From an uncultured Pseudomonadales bacterium (GTDB lineage: Bacteria > Pseudomonadota > Gammaproteobacteria > Pseudomonadales > Azotimanducaceae): DNA of 64,000 bases. This document shows positions 17,736-26,235 of the stretch, piece after piece (position 1 is the first letter of the stretch; every line of letters starts with the position of its first letter). The notes under the pieces were generated by a model. That model did not search any database. It had not been told where the DNA came from and saw only the letters and a list, made by a program, of their open reading frames with translations. The position numbers were made by a program, and so were the translations under genes. Location of the stretch: assembly GCA_951813295.1 (NCBI GenBank), contig CATOTI010000002.1, positions 3,482,522 through 3,546,521 on the forward strand, read 5' to 3'.

Positions 17736-19143
17736 GACGTCGCTCCGCTGAGCTCGGCGACGTTCTGCGCGTGCGTTTTGCGATCGACGTCGAAAAACGA
17801 CAGCGCCCAGACTGAGAGCGCGTAGAAGACGCCGAGCGTCGGTGCGTAGATCCAGCCGAGATTGTGGGTGATCGCTGCGGGCACATCGGCGGTACCCGTG
17901 GCAGTCGGAAAGCTGATGACCGCGAGCATGATCCCGCCTGTCCAAACGCCGACTCCGCCCGCGACCTTACCGATGAACGATTGGGCGGAGTAGAGCAGTC
18001 CTTCTTCTCGCCGGGCGGTCTCGACGGCGCGGTGTTCGGTGATGTCGGCGATCATCGACGAGAACAGCGTTCCGGTCATGACCGCGAGCGTCACCTCGAT
18101 CATGCCGTTGATCAGCATGACCGGGAAGAGCCAGTCGTGATCGTTCGGGAAAAACAGGCCAACGACCCGCAGGAACACCGGACCTGTCGAGACGACGAGG
18201 GCGATGAGCGATAGCGTGATCAGGACGGGTTTCTTGTCCCGTCCGCGTGTGACGTGATCGACGATATAGAAGCCGATGAGTGCCGAAACGAGCTGGGCGG
18301 TCAAGAGGCCGGAAATCTGCGCGGTATCGAACGACCAGAAGTAGGACTGCATGTAGGCCCATAACGAGGCCGAAGTTCCGCCCGCCATCGCGCCGAATAG
18401 CCCCGAAGCGATCACCGCGAGTGTGCTCTTGTCGGCGATCGTGTCGCGCATTTCCCTGATGGCCTGACGGAAGCCGAGTTGAGTTGCCTTTACGTGGGCG
18501 GACGGCTTGATGTCGCGGCGAGTCGCGAAAGCTGCGAAAGCGATACAGACGGCGACGATCGCCGCACCGACCGCGCCCGCGGCGACGTATCCCTCTGACG
18601 CATGATTCCCGCACCATCGGGATATTCGGGCGTGTCCGCGAGCCAGTACGCATACATCACGACGGTCATCAACGTGCCGAAAAACCACGCACTCGAGATC
18701 GAATCGCCGGCGAGGCGTGTCCGCGCGTCGTAGTTGGACGTCAGTTCGGGCAGAAGCGCGTTGAAGGGCACCGTGTGCATCGTGAGGGTCAGCCTTAGCG
18801 TCACGGTCGTCACCAGCAGGTACACGAAGAGCGCGGCGTCGCCCCAGTCCGGCGTGTCCCAGAGCAGGTAGTACGCGACTGGGATCGGGATGATCGCCGC
18901 GAACAGAAACGGGTGTCGACGACCCCAACGATGGCGCATTCGATCGGACCAGCGCCCGATCCAGGGGTCGGAGACGGCGTCGACGACCAGCGCGATCATC
19001 ATTGCGAAGCCGACGATTGCCGAGTCGAGACCGAGGATCTGGCTGTAGTAAAGCAGCAGGAAGTAGGCGACCCCGTTACTGATGACGCCACCGGCCGCGC
19101 CAGACGCCGCGAAGCTCAGCCGGAGATGGGTCGGAACACGCAT
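17732..19143 (-). CDS. GPH-family symporter, frameshifted
   Basis: A MelB-like symporter split by a frameshift. The N-terminal part (19143 to about 18600) has ALVVDAVSDPWIGRWSDRM and GRRHPFLFAA and ends sensibly at YPDGAGIMRQ. The remainder, in another frame, continues with EGYVAAGAVGAAIVAVCIAF and the C-terminal helices (RREEGLLYSAQSFIGKVAGG). The break near 18600-18610 has the geometry of a one-base deletion. Joined, the protein is about 470 residues, normal for the family. It may be a sequencing error or a recent pseudogene. Its stop overlaps the sulfotransferase start (GTGA). Confidence 0.8.
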
Positions 19144-19200
19144 TTGTGAAGAGTGACATACGTCGACGATCGCTCGCCCGCCTGCCGTATGATCCTGGCG

Positions 19201-20610
19201 ATGGCCGAATCACCGACGACCACGACGGCGGGACCTGCTGCGAACGAATCCTCGAGCGCGGCGGCGCCGACGGCCGATCCGCTCAAGGTATCCGTCATCG
19301 CGGCTTATACCTCGTCACGGGTCGCGTTTTCGTTGATGGGGGTGATGTTCGGCGTCTATCTGATGAAGTACGCGACTGACGTGCTGCTGATCGCCCCCGC
19401 CGTGATGGGCACGTTGATCGCCGCGTCTCGGCTTTGGGACGGTGTAACTGATCCGCTCGTGGGGTTTCTGTCGGATCGAACCCGGTCCCCGGTCGGACGG
19501 CGTCGGGTCTGGCTCTATGGAGCGGCTCTACCCATGTCGATCGGGATCGTGATGATCTGGGCGCCGCCGGAGTCGCTCTCCGGGGTGATGTTGATCGTCT
19601 GGATGGGGATCGCGCTGATCGTTTACGAGACGGCGAGCACGGCTTACCTCATCCCCCACGCTGCGCTCGGCATGGAACTGACGCCCGACTATCACGAGCG
19701 AACGCGGCTTTTCGGCTACGCCCACATGATCGGCTTTATCGGTAGCTTGCTCGGCATGGGCATCCTGCAGCTCGTGACGATGGCGGAAGACAAGCGCGAT
19801 TTTGTCTTCGACGCGTCGATCTTTGCGGCCATTGTCGTGTTTCTCGTCGTCGTGGTCTCGACGCGATTGCTGCCCGAGCGACGCGAGTTCCAGGGTCGCG
19901 GAAGTTCGAGCATCGTCCGGTCGATCCTCGACGTCTTCAAGAACCCGCACGCCCGGCTTCTCTTGATCGTCTTCGCCATCGAGACTTACGGGATGGCGAG
20001 CATCATGACGCTCACGCCATACCTCGTGACGTACGTCTTCCCAATGGAAGCGTTGCTCGTCGCGATCATGGCCACTTATTCGCTCGCGACGGTGGCCTTT
20101 ACGCCGTTCTGGATGTGGCTCGCGCGCAAGGTTGGCAAGAAGCGAGCCTGGACAGGGGCGTTGTTGCTATCGGCCGTTCCCTTTGTCGGCTTCTACCTAC
20201 TGGAAGAGCCGGGTGTCGCCTTCTGGGTGCTGACGTTCGCCGCCGGATTTCTCGCCGGCTGCGGTGCCGTCGCGCAGCCTGCCATTCAGGCCGACGTGAT
20301 CGACTACGACGAACTCAAGACCGGCGATCGGAAGGAGGGCGCATACCTTGCCGTCTGGAATCTGGTGCGGAAATCATCGGGCGCATTTTGTGCACTCGTT
20401 GCCGGCTGGGTCCTGCAATTCGGCGGTTTCGAGCCCAACGTCGAACAGAGCGAAAGCACGAAGGAAGTCATCAAGGCGACCTTCGCGCTGATCCCCGCGG
20501 CGAGCTACATCGTCGGTGGGCTTCTCTTCATGCGCTTCAGCTTCAATGAAGAAGAGCACATCGAAGCGCGCCGCGTCATCGCCGAGCGGGACGGCGGCGC
20601 GGCAGGTTAG
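19201..20610 (+). CDS. GPH-family symporter (MFS)
   Basis: About 469 residues from the ATG at 19201; a GTG at 19153 in the same frame is possible. The residues before the first helix are Thr/Ala-rich. WDGVTDPLVGFLSDRTRSPV and GRRRVWLYGAALP mark the GPH family, with DELKTGDRKEGAYLAVWNLV as the typical segment before helix 11. Divergent from the frameshifted paralogue, with only about 57 bp between starts, so they may share a regulatory region. Substrate unknown. Confidence 0.83.
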   Translation: MAESPTTTTAGPAANESSSAAAPTADPLKVSVIAAYTSSRVAFSLMGVMFGVYLMKYATDVLLIAPAVMGTLIAASRLWDGVTDPLVGFLSDRTRSPVGRRRVWLYGAALPMSIGIVMIWAPPESLSGVMLIVWMGIALIVYETASTAYLIPHAALGMELTPDYHERTRLFGYAHMIGFIGSLLGMGILQLVTMAEDKRDFVFDASIFAAIVVFLVVVVSTRLLPERREFQGRGSSSIVRSILDVFKNPHARLLLIVFAIETYGMASIMTLTPYLVTYVFPMEALLVAIMATYSLATVAFTPFWMWLARKVGKKRAWTGALLLSAVPFVGFYLLEEPGVAFWVLTFAAGFLAGCGAVAQPAIQADVIDYDELKTGDRKEGAYLAVWNLVRKSSGAFCALVAGWVLQFGGFEPNVEQSESTKEVIKATFALIPAASYIVGGLLFMRFSFNEEEHIEARRVIAERDGGAAG

Positions 20611-20623
20611 AAGTCCCTAGGGC

Positions 20624-20769
20624 GAACCGGCGAAGCCGCTGGGCCCGCAGGTTCTGCGCGAGCAAGAACTGCCAACGAACCGGCGAAGCCGCTGGGCCCG
20701 CAGTTTTTGCGCGAGCAAGAACTGCCAACGAACCGGCGAAGCCCCTGGGCCCGTAGTTTTTGCGCAGTT
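20624..20769 (+). repeat. 53-bp tandem repeat, 2.7 copies
   Basis: Units begin at 20624, 20677 and 20730, each starting GAACCGGCGAAGCC. The first two are full 53-bp copies, nearly identical. The third matches for about 36 bases and then stops next to the IS256 end. Each unit holds a near-palindrome (AGTTTTTGC..GCAAGAACT). No spacers are present, so it is not a CRISPR array. Confidence 0.85.
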
Positions 20770-22093
20770 GTGTGCCGCAAGTTGTGCAAAAGGGTTGAGT
20801 GGCCTGGCATGCGGTTAAGCGGCTTGACGGAGCTGTTCCTTCTTCAGCTCCTTGAGCAAGTCCATGTTTAAGTAGCGGCTCTGTTCGAGCCAGTTTTCGT
20901 GGGTCTCAACGGCCAGCGCCCGCACCAGGCGTAAGCAACTCGCCGCGTTCGGAAAGATCCGCACCACATACGTTCGTCGACGGATTTCCTCGTTCAACCG
21001 TTCCAGCATGTTGGTGCTCTTCATGTGCTTGTGATGGCGATGCGGGAGGCGATAGAACGTCCACGTCTGCTCGATGTTTTCCTCCACCCAGTCGGTGAGC
21101 TTCGGATACTTCGTGTGCCATCGGCCGATCCAAGCGGCGAGATCCGATCGCGCCTCATCGACGTTGCGACGATCGTAGAGCCAGCGCAGTTCCTGCAGAC
21201 AATCGTCATCGGCCTTGCGCGGAATGTGGTCGAGGGCGTTGCGCAGGAAGTGCACGTAGCAGCGTTGCCAGGCGCTGTCGGTGAGGACTTCTTGGATCGC
21301 CCGTCGCAGCCCATCGTGATCATCGCTGACGACGTACTCGACGCCGTGTAAGCCGCGATCACGCAGCGTGGTGAGGAACTCTTTCCAGCTACTTCGACTC
21401 TCCCGTTGAGCGAGCTCCACGGCCAGTATCTGGCGGCGTCCTTCCCAGTTGATGCCAATGGCAATGAGCACGGCTCGAGAGCGGATCACTCCCGCCTCAC
21501 GGACCTTCTCATAACGCGCATCGAGGATCAGATACGGCGTCGGTTCTTCGAGTCGTCGGGTGGCGAATGCGGTGAGCGTCTTGTCGAGGCGCTTGTTGAT
21601 CCGCGAGATGGTCGAGGCCGAGACGCTGTGGCCACACAGCTCCTCCGTGATCGCTTTGACCTTGCGCGTCGAAACGCCCTCGATATACATCTGCGCCAGC
21701 GCGCTGACCAAGGCTTGTTCGGAACGCTGGTAGCGCGCAAACAGCTCCGTGGAAAAGCGTCCTTCGCGGTCGCGCGGTACACGCAGCTCGAGCTTGCCGA
21801 CGCGGGTCAACAAGCCGCGCGGGTAGTAACCGGCTCGATAGCCCCGGCGTTCGTCGCTGCGTTCGTGGGGTTGCGCGCGGAGCACTTTGGCCATCTCCGC
21901 TTCCAATAGCTCTTGGAGCATCTCGCGCATCATCGTGCGCAGCTGGTCGCCCTCGCTGCTGAGTACCTCTTCCAGTTCGACTGCCGTCGTCTTACGCTTC
22001 TTCTGGGTGGTCATCTCGTGTGTGTGCCTTTTTTGATGTCGTGTCTAAAAGCACACCATGGCCACCCAACTTTTTGCACATCCTTCGGCACAC
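20770..22093 (-). mobile_element. IS256-family insertion sequence
   Basis: A complete element of about 1.32 kb bounded by imperfect inverted repeats: GTGTGCCG plus a shared TGTGCAAAA and GTGGCC on both ends (left from 20770, right ending 22093). It encodes one transposase. The bases outside the two ends (GCGCAGTT and TACCCTTC) do not match, so no target-site duplication of the 8-9 bp usual in this family is seen; the flanks may have been rearranged. A tandem repeat lies on the left and a dispersed repeat on the right. Confidence 0.85.
20815..22014 (-). CDS. IS256-family (mutator-type) transposase
   Basis: 399 residues, full length for the family. The DDE residues appear as Asp165 (YLILDARYEK), Asp231 (YVVSDDHDGL) and Glu338 (STNMLERLNEEIRRR). 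The mutator signature RCYVHFLRNALDHIP includes the Cys-X2-His pair (Cys252, His255). ATG start. No frameshift or internal stop, so the element may be able to move. Flanked by terminal inverted repeats at 20770 and 22093. Confidence 0.95.
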   Translation of the reverse strand: MTTQKKRKTTAVELEEVLSSEGDQLRTMMREMLQELLEAEMAKVLRAQPHERSDERRGYRAGYYPRGLLTRVGKLELRVPRDREGRFSTELFARYQRSEQALVSALAQMYIEGVSTRKVKAITEELCGHSVSASTISRINKRLDKTLTAFATRRLEEPTPYLILDARYEKVREAGVIRSRAVLIAIGINWEGRRQILAVELAQRESRSSWKEFLTTLRDRGLHGVEYVVSDDHDGLRRAIQEVLTDSAWQRCYVHFLRNALDHIPRKADDDCLQELRWLYDRRNVDEARSDLAAWIGRWHTKYPKLTDWVEENIEQTWTFYRLPHRHHKHMKSTNMLERLNEEIRRRTYVVRIFPNAASCLRLVRALAVETHENWLEQSRYLNMDLLKELKKEQLRQAA

Positions 22094-22332
22094 TACCCTT
22101 CCCTATCCGCCATCTCAGACTCGGCGCCGATCCGGCGGGGGCGTGGGGGCGGAGCCCCCACAAAAAAGAGCAAAACAGAATCCCAGCCTACTCCTCCGGC
22201 CAGTCGGAACTTCCCAGCAAACCGATCGTCCTGCGAATCCTTTCCAACACACTGAGCAAGCTATGATCCCGCCATGCACACATCCCCACACGAAGCCGCC
22301 GTCGCGCGGCGGCGTTAGGTCGAGTTATCCCC
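22094..22332. repeat. Dispersed repeat, second copy, right of the IS
   Basis: About 240 bp without a gene. Bases 22101-22160 are the reverse complement of block A at 7113-7166, including the GGGGGC(T/C)CCGCCCCC-type hairpin and GCCGGATCGGCGC. Bases 22207-22247 match block B at 7350-7390. The copy is shorter between the blocks than the one at 7.1 kb. Near 22302-22314 a small GC palindrome precedes the APH-like gene. Confidence 0.65.
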
Positions 22333-23208
22333 ATGCGCATGCATCCGAACGAGATCGAGACTGATGCGGACCTCGTCCGGCGTTTGCTCGACCTGCAGTT
22401 TCCCGCCTGGGCGGAGCGGGACATCGAGCGCGTACCGTCGGCCGGTACGGATAACGCGATGTACCGCCTCGGCGACGACCTGGCGGTCCGTTTGCCGAAG
22501 ATCCACTGGGCACTCGATTCGATTCTGAAAGAGCGCCACTGGATCCCGCGCATCGCGCCTCGGTTGCCGTTCGCGGTGCCGCTACCGGTCGGGGAGGGGG
22601 CGCCGACGGACGAGTATCAGCATCGATGGAACGTGGTGCAGTGGTTGCCAGGGGCGACGGCGCCGCCGGATGCGATCGATCGACCGGCGGTGGCGGATGA
22701 TCTGGTGCGTTTTCTCGAGGAATTGCGTGGGATCGATGCGTGCGGCGGGCCGACCCACACACGCGGCAAACCGCTTGGACTTCAGGATCCGGCCGTGCAG
22801 AAGAGCATTGCGGCGCTCGACGGTGAGATTGACGCCGCCGCGTTCTCGAGCGCGTGGCAACAAGCAATCGCGGCGCCGGACTACGACGGCGAGCCGGTCT
22901 GGTTTCATGGCGATCTGGCCTATCTCAACGTGCTGAGTGCGAGCGGCCGGGTCGCCGGCATCATCGATTGGGGTCTTTGCGGCGTGGGGGATCCCGCGAT
23001 CGATCTGCTGCCCGCGTGGAGTTTCTTCACGCGGGACAACCGGCGACGGTTTCGCACCGCGCTCGACGTCGATGACGCGATGTGGGCACGCGGTAAGGGA
23101 TGGGCGCTTGCAGGGATCACCGGCATTCCTTACTACCGCAAGACGAATCCGGTGCTGGTCGCCGATAAGATCCGCGCGATCGAGGCGGTGCTCGCCGACG
23201 ACGACTGA
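22333..23208 (+). CDS. Aminoglycoside phosphotransferase-like kinase
   Basis: 291 residues with the APH/choline-kinase fold. The ATP-binding N-lobe is followed by the catalytic loop WFHGDLAYLNVL (about 194-205) and the metal-binding IIDWGLCGVGDPAIDL (about 213-228), matching HGDxxxxN and IDWxxxxxGDP. Many relatives are not resistance enzymes but phosphorylate small metabolites; substrate unknown. The ATG at 22333 is used; another lies two codons downstream. A 10-bp hairpin overlaps the 3' end. Location next to an IS does not by itself indicate resistance. Confidence 0.85.
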   Translation: MRMHPNEIETDADLVRRLLDLQFPAWAERDIERVPSAGTDNAMYRLGDDLAVRLPKIHWALDSILKERHWIPRIAPRLPFAVPLPVGEGAPTDEYQHRWNVVQWLPGATAPPDAIDRPAVADDLVRFLEELRGIDACGGPTHTRGKPLGLQDPAVQKSIAALDGEIDAAAFSSAWQQAIAAPDYDGEPVWFHGDLAYLNVLSASGRVAGIIDWGLCGVGDPAIDLLPAWSFFTRDNRRRFRTALDVDDAMWARGKGWALAGITGIPYYRKTNPVLVADKIRAIEAVLADDD

Positions 23209-23219
23209 GGTCGTCGGCG
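23193..23219. terminator. Hairpin at the end of the kinase gene
   Basis: CGCCGACGAC, a seven-base loop, then the exact 10-base complement. It overlaps the last codons and stop of the kinase gene and ends 12 bp before the convergent SDR stop. No T-run follows. A bidirectional terminator role is plausible. Confidence 0.4.
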
Positions 23220-23231
23220 CGCTGTCTCGAC

Positions 23232-24035
23232 TTACTGGCTCATGTACCAGCCGCCGTTCGGCGAGATCACTTGACCGGTCATGAATTTCGCTTCGTCACT
23301 CGCGAGATAGACCGCCGCCCAGGCGATGTCGTCCGGTTCGCCGAATGTTGCGAGCGGGGTCTGGGTTTCGATCCACGGTTTCATTTCGACGAGTGGCGCC
23401 GTCATGTCGGTATCGATGAATCCAGGTGCGATCGAGTTCACTCGGATCTTGCGGGTCGCCATCTCGTGGGCGAGGGCTCGTGAGAAACCCAGGATGCCTG
23501 CCTTGGCGGCGCAGTACGCCGTGCCGCCGGGCTTGCCGTACGTGCCCATGATGGAGCCCATGTTGATGATCGAGCCGCCTTCGTCGCGCGTCATGATCTT
23601 GAGCGCGGCGCGCGTGCAGAGAAACGTGCCGCGCAGGTGAACGCCGAGCATGCGATCCCACGCTTCGTCGGTCATTTCCATGGTCGAGTCGTTGTGTACG
23701 ACTTCGCCGCGGGCGATCGCTTCTGCGTTTTCGCGCCGACGTTCAGCGGCTTGCTCGTCGTCCGTCCCGCCGATGCCGGCGTTGTTGACGAGGATGTCGA
23801 GGCGGTCGGTGTAGTCGCCGACGATTCGAAACATCGCCTCGACGTCGGCGCTGGAGGACACGTCACCCGCAACCGCGAGCCCCTGCAGTGGTTGCGCCGC
23901 CGCTTCCGCCCGGTCGAGGTCGAGATCGTTGATGATGACCCGCGCGCCTTCCTCGGTGAAACGCTGCGCGATCTGCCGCCCGAGTCCGCGGGCCGCCCCC
24001 GTGATGAGCGCAACCTTGCCTTTCAATCGATCCAT
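23232..24035 (-). CDS. SDR-family NAD(P)-dependent oxidoreductase
   Basis: 267 residues of the classical short-chain dehydrogenase type. TGAARGLG (12-19) binds the dinucleotide, NNAG (84-87) follows, and the catalytic residues are Ser161, Tyr174 and Lys178 (GGTAYCAAKAG). Residues about 90-120 form a charged insert longer than usual (EQAAERRRENAEAIARG) between NNAG and the next helix, which may shape the substrate pocket. It is the last gene of a probable operon with the DUF7064/7065, LigB and Rieske genes, so it may oxidise a dihydrodiol or alcohol intermediate (inference). Confidence 0.88.
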   Translation of the reverse strand: MDRLKGKVALITGAARGLGRQIAQRFTEEGARVIINDLDLDRAEAAAQPLQGLAVAGDVSSSADVEAMFRIVGDYTDRLDILVNNAGIGGTDDEQAAERRRENAEAIARGEVVHNDSTMEMTDEAWDRMLGVHLRGTFLCTRAALKIMTRDEGGSIINMGSIMGTYGKPGGTAYCAAKAGILGFSRALAHEMATRKIRVNSIAPGFIDTDMTAPLVEMKPWIETQTPLATFGEPDDIAWAAVYLASDEAKFMTGQVISPNGGWYMSQ

Positions 24036-24099
24036 GGAGCTCCCCCGTCAGAAATAGGCGAGAGAGAGTGCCATGTCGGTCAGTCGGGGCGCAGCTCGA

Positions 24100-25098
24100 T
24101 CAGTTGCCGATCGTCACGGCATGCCAATGCTCGGCGATGCCGTGGCCGACTTCGCCGTCCCACGTGAATTCGGTCAGTCCTTCGTTCACGAACGTGGCGC
24201 CGCCGGGCATCGGAATCTTGGTCGGGCAGACGCTCCTGACGACGCCGTCGATCTCGATCTTTTCGCCCGATTCGGTGGTGGCCCGAAGATTGACGGATTC
24301 GTGCAGGATCGAATCGTCCCGGTACGCCGTCGTGATGACGACTTCGGAGAGATCGATCGATTGGCCATCGCGTTGCAGCCATCCGGCGCCGCGCATCACG
24401 CCGTCGGGGTGACGAAAACACGATCCGCCGAGCGCGGCTTGCGCACCGAAGTTCATCGAGAACCAGTTCACCATCGGTCGGGGACCGGTTGACGGGGTTT
24501 GTGCCGTACCGGATTCCTGCGAGCCGCGAGCGCCGGCCCCCCAGTCGCGTGGTCCCCAGGATTTATCACGCACGCCGTATCCCGCGACGGTCCGTTGTTC
24601 GTCGCCGAGGTGAATCGTTCCGGTAACACGACCGCTTTGTTCGAAATGGCCACGTGCGCCCGCGGCAGCGTAATGGGGCTCGGTCAGACACTCGAAGGTG
24701 AGATCCATGACGAGCCGAGCATCCGTGAACCACCCGTCAGGACGCTCCTTACGGCGCGTCAGGAGAATGTCGGCATCATTGATGTCCTGTGCGGGACCGT
24801 CGTAGTGAATACGCCAGCGTCGATGCATCTCGACGCAGGTGAGTGTGAGATCGCCGGCCGATAGGTCGCCGTCATAGGCCGCGAGGTCTTTCTCGATCGT
24901 GCGCCGGCCATAGGTGAAGGCGACGCGGTGCCCGTCGAGATAGACCGCGTGCAGCGCGTCGGCCCAGCCGTTGCCGGGGCGAAAGCCCATCCGCGTGAAC
25001 ATGCCGATACCGGAATCCGGGTCGACGAAGTTGAAGTAGTAGCTTTCGCTCCACGAAGGGTCGTCGCCTACCGGGTGCATCAGTTCGTCGCTCATCAA
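24100..25098 (-). CDS. DUF7064/DUF7065 (AttH/CrtC-like lipocalin fold) protein
   Basis: 332 residues. WSESYYFNFVDPDSGIGMF followed by GFRPGNGWADALHAVYLDG is the usual opening of the DUF7065-type domain; GYGVRDKSWGPRDWGAG and the later MVNWFSMNFGAQAALGG belong to the second, DUF7064-type, half. These are paired beta-barrels related to AttH and hydroxyneurosporene synthase. Some relatives may isomerise or hydrate terpenoids, but this one has no assigned reaction. It lies between the LigB and SDR genes with short gaps, so a role in the same pathway is likely. Confidence 0.75.
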   Translation of the reverse strand: MMSDELMHPVGDDPSWSESYYFNFVDPDSGIGMFTRMGFRPGNGWADALHAVYLDGHRVAFTYGRRTIEKDLAAYDGDLSAGDLTLTCVEMHRRWRIHYDGPAQDINDADILLTRRKERPDGWFTDARLVMDLTFECLTEPHYAAAGARGHFEQSGRVTGTIHLGDEQRTVAGYGVRDKSWGPRDWGAGARGSQESGTAQTPSTGPRPMVNWFSMNFGAQAALGGSCFRHPDGVMRGAGWLQRDGQSIDLSEVVITTAYRDDSILHESVNLRATTESGEKIEIDGVVRSVCPTKIPMPGGATFVNEGLTEFTWDGEVGHGIAEHWHAVTIGN

Positions 25099-25129
25099 GG
25101 CTCCTTGTGACTCGTCGTTCGGATTCCAG

Positions 25130-26167
25130 TCAGCGCCAGAGCGCGAAGCCGAGGCCCGTTCCGGTGCCGGCCGGGGTTCGATAGCCGGGAATGTAGTCGA
25201 TTAGCTCGAACCGCTTGTCCCGACAGACGGCGGCGGTGGTGATCCAATTCTTGATCTCCGACGTGCCGGATTGCCACGTGGCTTCGGGGATCGCCATCAG
25301 CGCATCGAGATCGTCCTTCTCGAATGCGTCGAGCACCTCGCGATCGAGGTCCTCCATGATGATGAAATGGCTCAAACCGCCGGACGCGACGACACCGATT
25401 CGGCGTTCGCCGGGAAACTCGTCGATCGCTCGACGCAACATCGTGCCGAAGTCGCGACAGCGCCGGACGCGCGGTTGGCTCGGCGGACTGTAGGTATTCA
25501 CCATGATCGGCAGGATCTGGGTATCGCGTGGCAATAGCCGCCGCGCGACGAAACCGTAAGCGTGGCCCATGCCGATCCCATCGACCGGCAGCTGGTCACT
25601 GCTCGCCACGTCGAAGTCGGCTTCGAGTGCATGGTCGATGAGGTGCTCCGCCAGGTCCGCCGCCACCGGGTAGTGTGCGACCCCGTCGGGTTCGCGATAG
25701 CCGACGCTGATGCGCTCGCCCATCGTGAGCTCGTCGCGGTCGGGTTCGTGCCGACCCGGACCCACTTCGACGAGGGATCGGCCTTCGCCGAGTTGTGCTG
25801 CGTCGTTGTGGATCGACTCACCATGAAAGATCAGAAACGGTGGACGGTTGCCGGACAAGAGGTGTTCGTCCTGGTCATCGCCGATGACGATGAGTACGTC
25901 GACGTGAGCCTCCTCGAGGGCGGTCTTCAAGGTCGCAACCGCTTCGTCGACGCGCTGAGCCCCGTCCGCACAAGTTTCCGGATCGATTCTGTCGGCGACG
26001 CGCGGACCCGCTTCGTCAAGCCATTCGTCGTAAGTGACGTGTCGTCCATCGCGGGTGAAGAGCAGTGGATGCTGGAGGTCGCGCTTGCCCCACTCCGTCC
26101 AGTCGTCGCCCACGAAGGCGACCATGGGGGAGTGGGAGCTGCCGACGCCGATGACGAGCTCAGCCAT
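25130..26167 (-). CDS. LigB-type (class III) extradiol ring-cleavage dioxygenase
   Basis: 345 residues of the protocatechuate 4,5-dioxygenase beta-subunit (LigB) superfamily, which opens catechol-type rings next to the diol using Fe(II). His12 in VGVGSSHSPM corresponds to the first iron ligand. GDDQDEH (97-102) replaces the usual ligand loop, and ASGGLSHF holds His267, the candidate general base. There is no partner alpha subunit gene (LigA type), and I see no LigA fusion, so it may act alone. Co-operonic with a Rieske oxygenase upstream. Confidence 0.8.
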   Translation of the reverse strand: MAELVIGVGSSHSPMVAFVGDDWTEWGKRDLQHPLLFTRDGRHVTYDEWLDEAGPRVADRIDPETCADGAQRVDEAVATLKTALEEAHVDVLIVIGDDQDEHLLSGNRPPFLIFHGESIHNDAAQLGEGRSLVEVGPGRHEPDRDELTMGERISVGYREPDGVAHYPVAADLAEHLIDHALEADFDVASSDQLPVDGIGMGHAYGFVARRLLPRDTQILPIMVNTYSPPSQPRVRRCRDFGTMLRRAIDEFPGERRIGVVASGGLSHFIIMEDLDREVLDAFEKDDLDALMAIPEATWQSGTSEIKNWITTAAVCRDKRFELIDYIPGYRTPAGTGTGLGFALWR

Positions 26168-26235
26168 GTCGTTTGCTCAAGCGTTCGTGTGGATGCCTAC
26201 CGTAACCGGCGCGCCGGTCGTGTGAACACACTCGA

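Noticed and set aside
20624..20769. CRISPR array
   Set aside because: The 53-bp units are directly adjacent with no unique spacers and no cas genes.
20762..22101. Target-site duplication of the IS256 element
   Set aside because: The 8-base flanks on the two sides differ.
22333..23208. Antibiotic-resistance gene brought in by the IS
   Set aside because: The kinase is a generic APH-fold protein, outside the IS ends, with no resistance-specific features that I recognise.
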